NCBI RefSeq assembly: GCF_004339665.1
Contig: NZ_SMMU01000020.1
Location: forward strand, 1-64,000
Origin: Azotobacter chroococcum
GTDB taxonomy: Bacteria > Pseudomonadota > Gammaproteobacteria > Pseudomonadales > Pseudomonadaceae
DNA: 64,000 bases
Reading direction: 5' to 3'
Notes under the pieces: generated by a model
What the model was told of the DNA's origin: nothing
The model's input: the letters and a program-made list of their open reading frames with translations, nothing else
Database searches by the model: none
Made by a program: the position numbers and the translations under genes
Shown: positions 45,530-56,602 of the stretch, in pieces
How the letters are laid out: each line of letters begins with the position of its first letter
Position numbering within the stretch: position 1 is the stretch's first letter

Positions 45530-45631
45530 GACGGCTCCTTCAGAAAAGTGCTGATTCCGAAAGGCCATTGTGCCGGAGTTCCTGCCGGCTCCGCAGCCAG
45601 GGGAGCCCCCGCTGGAACGGAGCAGCGACGC

Positions 45632-46723
45632 TCAGGCGCCGCCGTCTTCTGCCAGGGGCCGGCCCAGCGCGGCCCGTGCCCGGCGGTATTCGCTGCGGTA
45701 GACGGCGAAGATTTCGGCGATCGCTCCGTCCGCCATGCCCAGCCGGGCCAGGATTCGCTGCAGGTAGGCACAGCTTTCCGCGAAGCGGAAGGATTCGCAG
45801 AGCAGCTGCCGGCCGAGGGCGAGATCGCCCGGCGCCTCTCTCTCTCCGCCGCCGAGGAGCCGGCGCAGGACGGCATTCATCAACCCGGCGACTGTCCGGG
45901 CGTCCGCCCGGCGGCGCCCCTGCCGCCAGGCGCCGAGCAGGTGCTCCCGGGCCTGGGCATCGGCCCTCTCGCCGGCCCAGACCCTGGCCAGGCCACTGCA
46001 GTCGGACGGCTGCTCCGGACAGCCACAGCCGACCATGCCGGCGAGATGGGCGAGATAGTCCTCCACCGGGTTGCTCCACTGCCCGCCCTCGGCATCGAAG
46101 GCCGGCAGAAAGCGCTCGAGCAGCACCTCGTCCTGCTCGCCGTCCCCGCTCAGCAGCTCCCAGTGCTGGAGGCTCAGATCGACCACCCGCCAGGCCGCCA
46201 GGCGCAGCGCCGCGGCGAACACGTCGGCGAGCCGGGTCTCGAGCAGCAGCTCGCTTTCCAGCAGGGCGTCGCTTTCCGAGGCCTCCTGCAGATGGCGGCG
46301 CAGGCGCTCGCCAGCCGGCGGGCAACCGAGTTCGCCGGCCAGCGGGCTGAGGGTCAGGCAGCGCAGCCGCTCGAGGGCGTCCTGCTGCGGCAGGATCTGG
46401 CCGGCCAGCCGGTGCTCTTCCTCCAGGCGCTGCTGCCAGTAGTCCTGGGCGGCAGGATGGGCGAACAGGCCATCGGCCAGCAGCCGCTGCCACTGCGCAT
46501 GGGCAGGCCAGTAGCCGGCGCCGCCGGACGCGCCGTCCGGCAGCGCGTCCGCTGCCGGCAGGTTGAGCAGTGCCAGGAGCTGCGGCAACGGCAGGAAGAA
46601 CAGCGTGCCCTCTTCGACCAGCGCCTCCGGCAGCGGAACGTTTCCATCGGCAGTCATGACAAGGACATCCCGCTCGCGGACTTCCTGCCGGTTCGACGGC
46701 AGGGGAAGCGGTGACGACGGCAT
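45632..46723 (-). CDS. unrecognised acidic helical protein, 363 residues
   Basis: Leucine-, alanine- and glutamate-rich, probably all-helical; six Cys, of which three cluster in GCGCPEQPSDC. I recognise no family. The start is uncertain: ATG 46723 gives an odd Pro/Ser-rich leader, while ATG 46657 gives MTADGNVPLPEALVEEG, which looks more like a real N-terminus. It lies between the Dyp peroxidase and plsC genes on the same strand. Confidence 0.6.
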   Translation of the reverse strand: MPSSPLPLPSNRQEVRERDVLVMTADGNVPLPEALVEEGTLFFLPLPQLLALLNLPAADALPDGASGGAGYWPAHAQWQRLLADGLFAHPAAQDYWQQRLEEEHRLAGQILPQQDALERLRCLTLSPLAGELGCPPAGERLRRHLQEASESDALLESELLLETRLADVFAAALRLAAWRVVDLSLQHWELLSGDGEQDEVLLERFLPAFDAEGGQWSNPVEDYLAHLAGMVGCGCPEQPSDCSGLARVWAGERADAQAREHLLGAWRQGRRRADARTVAGLMNAVLRRLLGGGEREAPGDLALGRQLLCESFRFAESCAYLQRILARLGMADGAIAEIFAVYRSEYRRARAALGRPLAEDGGA

Positions 46724-46802
46724 TGGGCGGTGTAATCCATGGGAAGGTTCCGGCTACGTCTGGTCTGGCGAGAGGATCTATGGGGCGGCATGCCGTGCAG
46801 GG

Positions 46803-46816
46803 GTTCCACGTGGAAC
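46803..46816. other. parS: parS-like ParB-binding palindrome
   Basis: GTTCCACGTGGAAC is a perfect 14-bp palindrome matching the parS core GTTNCACGTGNAAC. Pseudomonas chromosomes cluster such sites near oriC. It is the only match I found in the window and lies in the intergenic region before plsC. Confidence 0.8.
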
Positions 46817-46894
46817 GAGGCCCGGCGGCAGCGGACTTCGTCCACGGGAAGGTCGGCATGGGAGACGGCCTGGTCCGGAGTGCATGCCGGGATG

Positions 46895-47656
46895 TTAAAC
46901 CTTGGCCGGTCCATCCACCACCGGGTTGTCGGCCAGGACGCCGAGCTGCCGCTGGGTCTGCTCGACCCAGGCGAAGGCGCGCTCGTTGAGGTCGGCGATG
47001 GCCCGCGGACCCTCGCCCTCGGCCTGCAGCGGCGGGCCGAAGACCACCCGGACGGTGCCGGGGGTCTTGCCCCAGCCTTCCTTGGGCCAGTAGAGGCCGG
47101 CGTCGTGGGCGACCGGCAGCACCGGCAGACCGGCGTTTACCGCGAGGGCGGCGCCACCGCGGGAGAACTTGCCGATCTGGCCGACCGGCACGCGGGTGCC
47201 CTCGGGGAAGATCAGCACCCAGGCGCCCTGCTCCAGGCGCTTGTGGCCCTGCTCGGCCAGCTGCTTGAGCGCCGCCTTGGGGTTGCCGCGGTCGATGGCG
47301 ATCGGCTTGAGCAGGGCGATCGCCCAGCCGAAGAACGGGACGCGCAGCAACTCGCGCTTGAGCACCTGGCTGAGCGGCTCGAAGTAGGCGGAGAGGAAGA
47401 AGGTTTCCCAAGTGCTCTGGTGCTTGGCGAGAATCACGCAGGGGCGCTGGGGGATGCTCTCCACGCCATGCAGTTCATAGCGGATGCCGAGGATGTGCCA
47501 GGCCAGCCAGACGGCGCAGCGGCACCAGGTCTGCACGACGAAACGGTAGCGGGCGCGGAACGGCAGGAAGACCGCGACCACCAGACTGATCAGGCACCAG
47601 ATGACGGTGCTCAGGGACAGCAGCAGATAGAAGATCGGAATGCGAAGGGATTGCAT
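46895..47656 (-). CDS. plsC: 1-acyl-sn-glycerol-3-phosphate acyltransferase
   Basis: A 253-residue membrane enzyme converting lysophosphatidate to phosphatidate. One or two N-terminal membrane segments precede the catalytic KHQSTWETFF motif (NHxxxxD variant with KHxxxxE) and the FPEGTRV motif. It corresponds to lptA/PA0005 of P. aeruginosa by position. The start MQSLRIPIFYLLL at 47656 leaves 4 bp to gmhB; ATG 47668 would overlap gmhB. Confidence 0.9.
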   Translation of the reverse strand: MQSLRIPIFYLLLSLSTVIWCLISLVVAVFLPFRARYRFVVQTWCRCAVWLAWHILGIRYELHGVESIPQRPCVILAKHQSTWETFFLSAYFEPLSQVLKRELLRVPFFGWAIALLKPIAIDRGNPKAALKQLAEQGHKRLEQGAWVLIFPEGTRVPVGQIGKFSRGGAALAVNAGLPVLPVAHDAGLYWPKEGWGKTPGTVRVVFGPPLQAEGEGPRAIADLNERAFAWVEQTQRQLGVLADNPVVDGPAKV

Positions 47657-47660
47657 GGGC

Positions 47661-48203
47661 TCAGCCATCGGCCTTGAGAAGATGATCGACGACGGCCGCC
47701 AGGTCATCGAACACCTGGGTGCCGGGCGGCAGGATGTTTTGCAGGGTGCGCAGGCCCTTGCCGGTCTTCACCAGATAGGGGCTGCCGCCGAGCACCAGGC
47801 CGGCGTGCAGGTCGCGGTGGCTGTCGCCGACCACCGGCACGCCCTTCAGGTCGGGCAGCCGGAAGTGTTCGGCGATGCTGTGGAACATGCCGGGCAGCGG
47901 CTTGCGGCAGCTGCAGCCGTCCTGCGGGCCGTGCGGGCAGTGCACGATCAGGTCGATCCGCCCGCCCTGCTCCATCACCAGTTGCTGCAGCTTCAGGTGC
48001 ATGTCGGTGAGGGCGGTCATGTCGAACAGGCCGCGGGCCAGGCCCGACTGGTTGGTGGCGACCGCCACCGTCCAGCCGGCCTTGCTCAGACGAGCGATCG
48101 CCTCGATGGAGCCGGGGATGGGAATCCATTCCTCCGCGGATTTGACGAAGGCGTCGGAGTCCTCATTGATGACCCCGTCGCGATCGAGCACGATCAGCTT
48201 CAT
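47661..48203 (-). CDS. gmhB: D-glycero-beta-D-manno-heptose 1,7-bisphosphate 7-phosphatase
   Basis: A 180-residue HAD phosphatase of the LPS inner-core heptose pathway. HAD motif 1 is VLDRDGVINEDS (residues 5-16). The zinc-binding region CPHGPQDGCSCRKP lies near residue 93. GDSHRDLHAGL near residue 130 is motif 4. It sits 3 bp after glyS on the same strand. Confidence 0.93.
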   Translation of the reverse strand: MKLIVLDRDGVINEDSDAFVKSAEEWIPIPGSIEAIARLSKAGWTVAVATNQSGLARGLFDMTALTDMHLKLQQLVMEQGGRIDLIVHCPHGPQDGCSCRKPLPGMFHSIAEHFRLPDLKGVPVVGDSHRDLHAGLVLGGSPYLVKTGKGLRTLQNILPPGTQVFDDLAAVVDHLLKADG

Positions 48204-48206
48204 CGC

Positions 48207-50264
48207 TCACTGTCCCAGCACGGAGATGTCGGCGACGCAGAGGAACAGGCCGCGCAGCTGCGCCAGCATGGCGTGGCGGTTGGCGCGGATCGCCGGGTCC
48301 TCGGCGTTGACCAGCACCGCCTCGAAGTAGGCGTCCACCGGATCGCGCAGGCTGGCCAGGCGCTCCAGCGCCTCGCGGTAGCGGCGTTCGGCGGCCAGCG
48401 GCCGGACCGCGTGCTGGGCTTGCTGCAGCGCCGAGTACAGGGAGAACTCGCAGGCGTTGTCGAAGTAGCGGGCCTCGATGGTCGCCGGCAGCTTGCCCTC
48501 GTACTTGCCGAGCAGGTTGGAGACGCGCTTGTTCACCGCGGCCAGCGCCTCGGCTTCCGGCAGCCGGCGGAAGGCCTGCACCGCCTGCACGCGCAGGTCC
48601 AGGTCGTAGGCCGAGGCCGGCTGCAGGGCACGCACCGCCAGGTAGCTGGAGACGTCGACGCCCTCGTCCTCGTAGCGCGCGCGCAGGCGGTCGAAGACGA
48701 ACTCGCTGACCTGCTCGGCGAGGCCGGCGGCCTTGACCTTGGCGCCGTACTGGGCGACCGCGAAGTGGCTGGCCTCCTCGAGGTTCAGGTCCAGCTGCTT
48801 CTCGATGAGGATGCGCAGGATGCCCAGGGCGGCCCGGCGCAGGGCATAGGGGTCCTTGCTGCCGGTGGGCGGCATGCCGATGCCGAAGATGCCGACCAGG
48901 GTGTCGAGCTTGTCGGCCATCGCCACCGCGGCGCCGGTCAGCGTCGACGGCAGCTGGGCGCCGGCGCCGCGCGGCATGTACTGCTCGTCGAGGGCGCGGG
49001 CGACGTCTTCCGGCTCGCCGTCGTTGAGCGCGTAGTGGTAGCCGGCGATGCCCTGCAGCTCGGGGAATTCGCTGACCATCTCGCTGGCCAGGTCGCTCTT
49101 CGACAGGATGCCGGCACGGATGGCGTGCTCCGGATTGCCGCCGATGCGCTCGGCGATGAAACCGGCCAGCCGCGAGACGCGCTCGGCCTTGTCCAGCACG
49201 CTGCCCAGCTGGGCCTGGAAGACCACGCTGGCCAGGCGCTGGTTGAAGCTTTCCAGATTCTGCCGCTTGTCCTGGTTGAAGAAGAACTCGGCGTCGGTCA
49301 GCCGCGGGCGCACCACCTTCTCGTTGCCGGCGACGATCTGCGCCGGGTCCTTGCTCTCGATGTTGGCCACGGTGATGAAGCGCGGCAGCAGCTTGCCATT
49401 GGCATCCAGCAGGCAGAAGTACTTCTGGTTGTCCTGCATGGTGGAGATCAGCGCTTCCTGGGGCACGGCGAGGAAGCGTTCCTCGAAGGAGCAGACCAAG
49501 GGCACCGGCCATTCGACCAGCGCGGTCACCTCGTCGAGCAGCTCCTCGGGGACGATGGCGCTGCCCTGCTGCTGCGCGGCCAGTTCGGCGACGCAGCCGG
49601 CGATCAGCTCGCGGCGCTCGGCGAAGTCGGCCAGCACGTAGGCGCTGCGCAGGTCTTCCAGGTAGCTGGACGGCTGGCTGATGCGCACCGCGTCCGGGTG
49701 GTGGAAGCGGTGGCCCATGGATTCGCGGCCGGCCTTCTGGGCGAGGATCTCGCAGTCGACCACCTGGTTGCCGAGCAGCATCACCAGCCACTGGCTCGGG
49801 CGGACGAACTCGTCCTTGCGCGCGCCCCAGCGCATGCGCTTGGGAATCGGCAGCTCGTCGAGCGAGGCCTGGACGATCGCCGGCAGCAGCGCGGCGGCCG
49901 GCTGGCCGGGAATCTGGCGGCTGTAGCGCAGCTTGGCGCCGCTGCTGTCGATCTCGCTCAGCTCGACGCCGCACTTGCGGGCGAAGCCGAGGGCGGCCTG
50001 GGTCGGATTGCCCTCGGCGTCGAAGGCGGCCGCCAGCGGCGGGCCGTCGAGGTTCTGGGTGCGGTCCGGCTGCTGGGTGGACAGTTGCTCGACCAGCACC
50101 GCCAGGCGGCGCGGCGCGGCGTAGACGCGGGCGACCCGGTAGTCGAGGCCGGCGCTGGCCAGCCCCTTCTCGATGCCGGCGAGGAAGGCGGCGGCGAGGT
50201 TCTTCAGGGCTTTCGGCGGCAGCTCTTCGCTGCCCAGTTCGACCAGGAAATCTTGTGCACTCAT
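48207..50264 (-). CDS. glyS: glycyl-tRNA synthetase beta subunit
   Basis: A 685-residue subunit beginning [21 protein letters not shown], the typical GlyS start. With GlyQ it makes the alpha2beta2 synthetase that charges tRNA-Gly. HD-like and anticodon-binding regions are in normal order. It overlaps glyQ by 4 bp. Large frames on the opposite strand (to 903 codons) are shadows of its GC-rich codon use. Confidence 0.97.
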   Translation of the reverse strand: MSAQDFLVELGSEELPPKALKNLAAAFLAGIEKGLASAGLDYRVARVYAAPRRLAVLVEQLSTQQPDRTQNLDGPPLAAAFDAEGNPTQAALGFARKCGVELSEIDSSGAKLRYSRQIPGQPAAALLPAIVQASLDELPIPKRMRWGARKDEFVRPSQWLVMLLGNQVVDCEILAQKAGRESMGHRFHHPDAVRISQPSSYLEDLRSAYVLADFAERRELIAGCVAELAAQQQGSAIVPEELLDEVTALVEWPVPLVCSFEERFLAVPQEALISTMQDNQKYFCLLDANGKLLPRFITVANIESKDPAQIVAGNEKVVRPRLTDAEFFFNQDKRQNLESFNQRLASVVFQAQLGSVLDKAERVSRLAGFIAERIGGNPEHAIRAGILSKSDLASEMVSEFPELQGIAGYHYALNDGEPEDVARALDEQYMPRGAGAQLPSTLTGAAVAMADKLDTLVGIFGIGMPPTGSKDPYALRRAALGILRILIEKQLDLNLEEASHFAVAQYGAKVKAAGLAEQVSEFVFDRLRARYEDEGVDVSSYLAVRALQPASAYDLDLRVQAVQAFRRLPEAEALAAVNKRVSNLLGKYEGKLPATIEARYFDNACEFSLYSALQQAQHAVRPLAAERRYREALERLASLRDPVDAYFEAVLVNAEDPAIRANRHAMLAQLRGLFLCVADISVLGQ

Positions 50265-51208
50265 TCTGCAGCCTCCAGCTTGGCCAGGACTTCGTCACGC
50301 AGTTCGGGGGGGGCCATCGGGAAGCCGAGCTTGGCGCGCGCCAGCAGGTAGCTCTGCGCCACGGCGCGGGCCAGGGTGCGCACGCGCAGGATGTAGCGCT
50401 GGCGCTCGGTCACCGAGATGGCGCGGCGGGCGTCCAGCAGGTTGAAGGTATGCGAGGCCTTGAGGACCATCTCGTAGGTCGGCAGCGGCAGCTCCAGCTC
50501 GATCAGGCGGTTGGCCTCGGACTCGTAGAAGTCGAACAGCTCGAACAGCTTGGCCACGTTGGCGTGCTCGAAGTTGTAGGTGGACTGCTCCACCTCGTTC
50601 TGGTGGAACACGTCGCCGTAGGTGACCTTGCCGAACGGGCCGTCGGTCCACACCAGGTCGTATACCGAATCGACGCCCTGCAGGTACATGGCCAGGCGCT
50701 CCAGGCCGTAGGTGATCTCGCCGGTGACCGGGTAGCACTCGACGCCGCCGACCTGCTGGAAGTAGGTGAACTGGGTGACCTCCATGCCGTTCAGCCAGAC
50801 TTCCCAGCCCAGGCCCCAGGCGCCCAGGGTCGGCGACTCCCAGTTGTCCTCGACGAAGCGCACGTCGTGCACGTGGGTGTCGATGCCGATGCGCCGCAGG
50901 GATTCCAGGTAGAGATCCTGGATGTCGTCCGGGTTGGGTTTCAGGACCACCTGGAACTGGTAGTAGTGCTGCAGGCGGTTGGGGTTCTCGCCGTAGCGAC
51001 CGTCGGCCGGGCGGCGCGAAGGCTGCACGTAGGCGGCGTTCCAGGTTTCCGGGCCGATGGCGCGCAGAAAGGTGGCGGTGTGGAAGGTGCCGGCGCCCAC
51101 TTCCATATCGTAGGGCTGCAGCACCACGCAACCCTGTTCGGCCCAGTAGTTCTGCAGGGCGAGAATCAGGTCTTGGAAGGTGCGCACGGCAGGCGTAGTC
51201 TGGCTCAC
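50261..51208 (-). CDS. glyQ: glycyl-tRNA synthetase alpha subunit
   Basis: A 315-residue catalytic subunit with class II motifs ([29 protein letters not shown] near residue 26, [23 protein letters not shown] split after residue 60). The start is a GTG at 51208 giving [19 protein letters not shown], which aligns with the family N-terminus; frames beginning upstream run into non-coding sequence. Confidence 0.96.
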   Translation of the reverse strand: MSQTTPAVRTFQDLILALQNYWAEQGCVVLQPYDMEVGAGTFHTATFLRAIGPETWNAAYVQPSRRPADGRYGENPNRLQHYYQFQVVLKPNPDDIQDLYLESLRRIGIDTHVHDVRFVEDNWESPTLGAWGLGWEVWLNGMEVTQFTYFQQVGGVECYPVTGEITYGLERLAMYLQGVDSVYDLVWTDGPFGKVTYGDVFHQNEVEQSTYNFEHANVAKLFELFDFYESEANRLIELELPLPTYEMVLKASHTFNLLDARRAISVTERQRYILRVRTLARAVAQSYLLARAKLGFPMAPPELRDEVLAKLEAAE

Positions 51209-51293
51209 AAAAATCACCCTGTCCTGAGGCTGCGACGTAAAGGGCTGCGAGTATACCCGATTCCCGGCGGCCTCCACCCTGATGCGAACGCCC

Positions 51294-51878
51294 ATGCCAC
51301 GCTGCTTCTGGTGCTCCGACGACCCGCTGTACCAGGCCTATCACGACGCGGAATGGGGCGTGCCCCTGGACGATCCGCAACGCCTGTTCGAGCTGCTGCT
51401 TCTGGAGGGATTCCAGGCCGGACTGTCCTGGTTCACCGTGCTGAAGAAACGCGAGCACTACCGCCGGGTGCTGTTCGGTTTCGATGCCGGGCGCCTGGCT
51501 GTCCTCGACGATGCCGGGATCGAGCGCCTGCTGCAGGACCCCGGCATCATCCGCAACCGCCGCAAGCTCGAGGCGGCCCGGCAGAACGCCCGCGCCTGGC
51601 TGCAGCTCGAGGACCCGGCCGGCTGGCTGTGGTCGTTCGTCGGCGGCGCGCCGCGGATCAACCGCTTCCGCACGCCGGCCGAGGTGCCGGCGACCACCCC
51701 GAAGGCCGAGGCGCTCAGCCGGGCGCTGAAGAAGGCCGGCTTCGCCTTCGTCGGTCCGACCATCTGCTATGCCTTCATGCAGGCGTGCGGGATGGTCATG
51801 GACCACACCGTCGACTGCGACCGCCATGCCGAACTGGCGGAGCCGGCCGCCCGGCCCATCCCCGCGCCACGCCGCTGA
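51294..51878 (+). CDS. tag: DNA-3-methyladenine glycosylase I
   Basis: A 194-residue base-excision repair enzyme removing 3-methyladenine. The family start [22 protein letters not shown] at 51294 is present with the zinc-ligand Cys4 and His17. The other two ligands lie in DHTVDCDRH near the end. Divergent from glyQ, as in Pseudomonas. Confidence 0.94.
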   Translation: MPRCFWCSDDPLYQAYHDAEWGVPLDDPQRLFELLLLEGFQAGLSWFTVLKKREHYRRVLFGFDAGRLAVLDDAGIERLLQDPGIIRNRRKLEAARQNARAWLQLEDPAGWLWSFVGGAPRINRFRTPAEVPATTPKAEALSRALKKAGFAFVGPTICYAFMQACGMVMDHTVDCDRHAELAEPAARPIPAPRR

Positions 51879-51966
51879 GCGGCACCTCCGACCAAAGGCC
51901 GGTTCCGCCTGCCCTGCCGGCGGGCTGCATTACACTATGAGCCGTTTTCAACCCAGGAGTCCGTTT

Positions 51967-52854
51967 GTGGAAAAGCTCAAGGGCGCAGTGGTGATCACCT
52001 CCCTGCGCCTCTTCGCCCTGCTGCCCTGGCGCGCCGTACAGGGCGTCGGGACAACCCTCGGCTGGTTGATGGCGCATGTGCCGAACCGTTCGCGCGAGGT
52101 GGTGCGGATCAACATCGGCCAGTGTTTCCCCGAACTCGACGCCCGGGCGCGCGAGCGCCTGGTGCGCCGGAGCCTGCGCGACATCGGCAAAACCCTCACC
52201 GAAAGCGCCTGCGCCTGGATCTGGCCGGCGCGCAAGTCCCTCGCCCGGGTGCGCGAGGTGCAAGGCCTGCAGGTGCTCGAGCAGGCGCTGGCCTCCGGCA
52301 AGGGGGTGGTCGGCATCACCAGCCACCTGGGCAACTGGGAAGTGCTCAACCACTTCTACTGCAGCCAGTGCAAGCCGGTCATCTTCTACCGGCCGCCCAA
52401 GCTGCGGGCGGTGGACGAGTTGCTGCAGCGCCAGCGCGTGCAGCTGGGCAATCGCGTCGCCCCCTCGACCCGCGAAGGCATCCTCAGCGTGCTCCGCGAG
52501 GTGCGCCGGGGCGGCGCGGTGGGCATTCCGGCCGACCCCGAGCCGGGCGAGGGCAGCGGCCTCTTCGTGCCCTTTCTCGGCACCCGGGCGCTGACCAGCA
52601 AGTTCGTGCCGAACATGCTCGCCGGCGGCAAGGCGGTCGGCGTCTTCCTGCACGCCGTGCGCCTGGCCGACGGCTCGGGCTACCGGGTGATCCTCGAGGC
52701 CGCGCCGCCGGAGATGTACAGCCAGGACACGGAAACCGCCGTGGCGGCGATGAGCGCGGTGATCGGCAAGTACGTGCGCACCTATCCCAGCCAGTACATG
52801 TGGACCATGAAGCGCTTCAAGCGGCGTCCGCCGGGCGAGCGGGAGTGGTATTGA
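51967..52854 (+). CDS. lauroyl/myristoyl acyltransferase family protein (lipid A biosynthesis)
   Basis: A 295-residue LpxL/LpxM-type enzyme. The acyltransferase motif HLGNWEVLNH near residue 119 carries HxxxxE/D chemistry, and IPADPEPGEGSGLFVPFLG near residue 186 is typical. I choose the GTG at 51967, preceded by AGGAG with 7 bp spacing, rather than the ATG at 51937. It matches the position of PA0011 in P. aeruginosa. Confidence 0.88.
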   Translation: MEKLKGAVVITSLRLFALLPWRAVQGVGTTLGWLMAHVPNRSREVVRINIGQCFPELDARARERLVRRSLRDIGKTLTESACAWIWPARKSLARVREVQGLQVLEQALASGKGVVGITSHLGNWEVLNHFYCSQCKPVIFYRPPKLRAVDELLQRQRVQLGNRVAPSTREGILSVLREVRRGGAVGIPADPEPGEGSGLFVPFLGTRALTSKFVPNMLAGGKAVGVFLHAVRLADGSGYRVILEAAPPEMYSQDTETAVAAMSAVIGKYVRTYPSQYMWTMKRFKRRPPGEREWY

Positions 52855-52885
52855 GGGCACCGCACGACGCCCGTCTTCGCCGCTC

Positions 52886-54259
52886 TCAGAAGAAGGTCAG
52901 CCCCACCTGGAACAGCCGCTCCACGTCGCGGATGTGCTTCTTGTCGACCAGGAAGAGGATCACGTGGTCGCCGGACTCGATCAGGGTATCGTCGTGGGCG
53001 ATCAGCACCTGCTCGGCGCGGATCACCGCACCGATGGAGGTGCCCTGGGGCAGCTCGATCTCGCCGATCATGCGCCCGACCACCTTGCTCGACTTGGCGT
53101 CGCCGTGGGCGATCGCCTCGATGGCTTCCGCCGCGCCGCGGCGCAGCGAGTGCACGCTGACGATGTCGCCGCGGCGCACGTGGGTCAGCAGGGTGCCGAT
53201 GGTGGCCAGCTGCGGGCTGATGGCGATGTCGATCTCGCCGCCCTGCACCAGGTCGACGTAGGCCGGGTTGTTGATGATGCTCATCACCTTGCGCGCGCCG
53301 AGGCGCTTGGCCAGCAGCGAGGACATGATGTTGGCCTCGTCGTCGTTGGTCAGGGCGAGGAAGATGTCGACCTCGTTGATGTTCTCCTCGACCAGCAGGT
53401 CCTTGTCCGAGGCGTTGCCCTGCAGCACGATGCTGCTGTCCAGGGTGTCCGAGAGGTAGCGGCAGCGCGCCGGATTGGCCTCGATGATCTTCACCTGGTA
53501 GCGGCTCTCGATGGCCTCGGCCAGGCGCTCGCCGATGTGTCCGCCGCCGGCGATGACGATCCGCTTGTTGCTGATCTCGAGGCGTCGCAGCTCGCTCATC
53601 ACCGCGCGGATATGGGTCTTGGCGGCGATGAAGAACACCTCGTCGTCGGCCTCGATCACCGTGTCGCCCTTGGGCAGGATCGCCCGGTTGCGGCGGAAGA
53701 TCGCCGCCACCCGGGCATCCACGGTGGGCATGTGCTCGCGGATCTGCCGGAGTTGCTGGCCGACCAGCGGGCCGCCGTAGTAGGCGCGCACCGCCACCAG
53801 CTGGGCCTTGCCGTCGGCGAAGTCGATCACCTGCAGGGCGCCGGGGTATTCGATCAGCCGCTTGATGTGGTTGGTCACCACCTGCTCCGGGCTGATCAGC
53901 ACGTCCACCGGAATCGCCTCGTTGCTGAACAGCCCGGCGCGGGTCAGGTAGGCCGACTCGCGCACCCGGGCGATCCGCGTCGGGGTGTGGAACAGGGTGT
54001 AGGCGACCTGGCAGGCGACCATGTTGGTCTCGTCGCTGTTGGTCACCGCCACCAGCATGTCGGCGTCGTCGGCGCCGGCCTGGCGCAGCACGGTGGGGAA
54101 GGAGCCCTTGCCGGCGATGGTGCGGATGTCCAGGCGGTCGCCGAGGTCGCGCAGGCGCTCGGTATCGGTGTCCACCACGGTGATGTCGTTGGCCTCGCTG
54201 GCCAGGTGCTCGGCCAGGGTGCCGCCGACCTGGCCGGCACCGAGAATGATGATCTTCAT
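52886..54259 (-). CDS. trkA: TrkA, NAD-binding potassium uptake regulator
   Basis: A 457-residue peripheral membrane protein with two RCK units. The first Rossmann motif is [15 protein letters not shown] (residues 5-19); the second is [16 protein letters not shown] near residue 236. It gates TrkG/H-type K+ channels in response to nucleotides. It is 13 bp after rsmB on the same strand. Confidence 0.95.
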   Translation of the reverse strand: MKIIILGAGQVGGTLAEHLASEANDITVVDTDTERLRDLGDRLDIRTIAGKGSFPTVLRQAGADDADMLVAVTNSDETNMVACQVAYTLFHTPTRIARVRESAYLTRAGLFSNEAIPVDVLISPEQVVTNHIKRLIEYPGALQVIDFADGKAQLVAVRAYYGGPLVGQQLRQIREHMPTVDARVAAIFRRNRAILPKGDTVIEADDEVFFIAAKTHIRAVMSELRRLEISNKRIVIAGGGHIGERLAEAIESRYQVKIIEANPARCRYLSDTLDSSIVLQGNASDKDLLVEENINEVDIFLALTNDDEANIMSSLLAKRLGARKVMSIINNPAYVDLVQGGEIDIAISPQLATIGTLLTHVRRGDIVSVHSLRRGAAEAIEAIAHGDAKSSKVVGRMIGEIELPQGTSIGAVIRAEQVLIAHDDTLIESGDHVILFLVDKKHIRDVERLFQVGLTFF

Positions 54260-54272
54260 CGGACTGCGTTCC

Positions 54273-55604
54273 TCAGCCGCGCGGACCGGCGGCGATCTTG
54301 ATCAGCTTGGCATAGTAGAAGCCGTCGTGGCCCTGGGGCTGCGGCAGCAACTGGCGGCCGTGGCGCTGCGCCAGGCCCGGCTTGGCGCCGATGAAACTGG
54401 CGGCGATGTCCAGTTCGCGGGCGCCGGGCGTGCGGGCGAGAAAGGCGGCGATGGTGTCGCTGTTCTCCGCCGGCAGAATCGAACAGGTGGCGTAGAGCAG
54501 GATGCCACCGACCTCCAGGGTCGGCCACAGGGCGTCCAGCAGCTCGCCCTGCAGCGCGGCCAGGGCGGGGATGTCGCTGGCCTGGCGGGTCAGCTTGATG
54601 TCCGGGTGGCGGCGGATCACTCCGGTGGCGGAACAGGGCGCATCGAGCAGGATGCGCTGGAAGCGGCGGCCGTCCCACCAGCTCCCGGTGGCCCGCGCAT
54701 CGGCGGCGATCAGCCGGGCCGCAAGGCCCAGCCGGTCGAGATTCTCGCGGACCCGTTCGAGACGCCGTTCCTCCAGGTCGATGGCGACCAGCTCGGCCAG
54801 CCGCGGCTCGCTTTCCAGCAGGTGGCAGGTCTTGCCGCCGGGCGCGCAGCAGGCATCCAGCACGCGCTGGCCGGGCATCGGCTCGAGCAGGTAGGCGGCC
54901 AGTTGGGCGGCCTCGTCCTGCACGCTGATGCGGCCCTCGGCGAAGCCCGGCAGGCTGCGCACGTCGCGCGGTTCGCCGAGCAGGATGCCATCACGGCTGA
55001 AGCGGCAGGCGCTGGCCGGAATGCCGGCCGCCGCCAGCTCGGCGAGATAGATATCGCGCGAGGCCAGCCGGCGGTTGACCCGCAGGGTCAGCGGCGGATG
55101 CTCGTTGTTGGCGGCGCAGATGGCTTCCCAGTGCTCCGGCCAATTTGCCTTCAGGGCCTGCTGCAGCCAGCGCGGATGGGCGGTGCGCGCCACCGGATCG
55201 CCCTTCAGGCCGGCGAGCAGCGCCGCGCCCTCGCGCTGCACGCGGCGCAGCACGGCGTTCAGCAGACCCTTGGCCCAGGGTTTCTTCAGCTGCTCGGCAC
55301 AGGCCACGGTTTCGCCGATCGCCGCATGGGCGGGGATGCGGGTGTGCAGCAGCTGGTACAGGCCGATCAGCAGCAGCGCCTCGAGATCCCGGTCGGCGGC
55401 CTTGAACGGCTTGCGCAGCAGCTTTTCCGCGAGCAGGGCCAGGCGCGGCTGCCAGCGGGCGGCACCGAAGGCCAGCTCCTGGGCCAGCGCGCGGTCGCGC
55501 GGCTCGACCTGCTCCAGCTGGGCCGGCAGGGCGGCGAGCGACGCCTTGCCGGCGAGCACCGCCGCCAGTGCGCGGGTGGCGGCCAGGCGCGGATTCAGGC
55601 TCAT
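54273..55604 (-). CDS. rsmB: 16S rRNA m5C967 methyltransferase
   Basis: A 443-residue protein with an N-terminal NusB-like RNA-binding domain and a C-terminal methyltransferase domain. The SAM motif is [16 protein letters not shown] near residue 250. The catalytic Cys lies in [16 protein letters not shown] near residue 322 and the second Cys in [11 protein letters not shown]. The fmt stop overlaps its start by 4 bp. Confidence 0.95.
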   Translation of the reverse strand: MSLNPRLAATRALAAVLAGKASLAALPAQLEQVEPRDRALAQELAFGAARWQPRLALLAEKLLRKPFKAADRDLEALLLIGLYQLLHTRIPAHAAIGETVACAEQLKKPWAKGLLNAVLRRVQREGAALLAGLKGDPVARTAHPRWLQQALKANWPEHWEAICAANNEHPPLTLRVNRRLASRDIYLAELAAAGIPASACRFSRDGILLGEPRDVRSLPGFAEGRISVQDEAAQLAAYLLEPMPGQRVLDACCAPGGKTCHLLESEPRLAELVAIDLEERRLERVRENLDRLGLAARLIAADARATGSWWDGRRFQRILLDAPCSATGVIRRHPDIKLTRQASDIPALAALQGELLDALWPTLEVGGILLYATCSILPAENSDTIAAFLARTPGARELDIAASFIGAKPGLAQRHGRQLLPQPQGHDGFYYAKLIKIAAGPRG

Positions 55605-56545
55605 GTCCCCAGCACCTGGCCGACGGCGAACTGCTCGCGGCGGCTGTGGTACAGCTCGGCGAAGGCCAGCGGCTTGCCACCCGGCAGCTGCAGGCGGGTC
55701 AGGCGCAGGGCGCCGCTGCCGCAGGCGACGGTCAGGCCGTCGCGGCGGGCGGCGAGGATGGTTCCCGGCGCCCCCTCGCCCGCCTCGACGAGCGCGCCGA
55801 ACACCTTCAGCGGCGTGCCGTTCAGGCTGCTGTGGCAGACCGGCCAGGGATCGAAGGCGCGGATCCGCCGCGCCAGCTCGTCTGCCGGGCGGCTCCAGTC
55901 GAGGCGTGCCTCGTCCTTGTTCAGCTTGTGCGCGTAGGTGGCCAAGGCGTCGTTCTGCACCTCGCCGGCGAGTTCGCCGGCGGCCAGCCGGGCGACGGCC
56001 TCGACCAGGGCCTGCGCCCCCAGCCCGGCCAGGCGGTCGTGCAGGCTGCCGCCGGTCTCGTCGGGCTGGATCGGCGTGGCGACCTTGAGCAGCATCGGCC
56101 CGGTGTCCAGACCTGCTTCCATCTGCATCACGGTGACCCCGGATTCGCCGTCGCCGGCCTCGATGGCGCGCTGGATCGGCGCCGCGCCGCGCCAGCGCGG
56201 CAGCAGCGAGGCATGGCTGTTGATGCAGCCGAGGCGCGGGATGTCCAGCACCGCCTGCGGCAGGATCAGCCCGTAGGCGACCACCAGCAGGAGGTCGGGT
56301 TCGAGCGCCGCCAGCTCCGCCTGGGCGGCGGGATCGCGCAGGCTCGAAGGCTGCAGGACGGGGATGGCGTGCTGCAGGGCGAGCTGCTTCACCGGACTGG
56401 GCATCAGCTTCTGCCCGCGTCCGGCGGGGCGATCCGGCTGGGTGTAGACGGCGATCGGCCGCTGGCCGGCGGCCAGCAGGGTCTTGAGGTGTTCGGCGGC
56501 GAATTCGGGCGTGCCGGCGAAGACGATGCGCAAAGGCTGGGTCAT
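55601..56545 (-). CDS. fmt: methionyl-tRNA formyltransferase
   Basis: A 314-residue enzyme that formylates initiator Met-tRNA. Typical start [17 protein letters not shown]; formyl-THF site in [23 protein letters not shown] near residue 106. Co-operon with def and rsmB, as in most bacteria. Confidence 0.96.
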   Translation of the reverse strand: MTQPLRIVFAGTPEFAAEHLKTLLAAGQRPIAVYTQPDRPAGRGQKLMPSPVKQLALQHAIPVLQPSSLRDPAAQAELAALEPDLLLVVAYGLILPQAVLDIPRLGCINSHASLLPRWRGAAPIQRAIEAGDGESGVTVMQMEAGLDTGPMLLKVATPIQPDETGGSLHDRLAGLGAQALVEAVARLAAGELAGEVQNDALATYAHKLNKDEARLDWSRPADELARRIRAFDPWPVCHSSLNGTPLKVFGALVEAGEGAPGTILAARRDGLTVACGSGALRLTRLQLPGGKPLAFAELYHSRREQFAVGQVLGT

Positions 56546-56602
56546 GGTCGCTCGCTCAAGAAAGAAAAAGGCTTGCCACGGCAAGCCTGCGCAGGGACGG
56601 GC

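Noticed and set aside
47640-50351. A 903-codon plus-strand frame opposite gmhB and glyS.
   Set aside because: Shadow of glyS codon bias: low complexity, no motifs, and covers the whole of a conserved essential gene.
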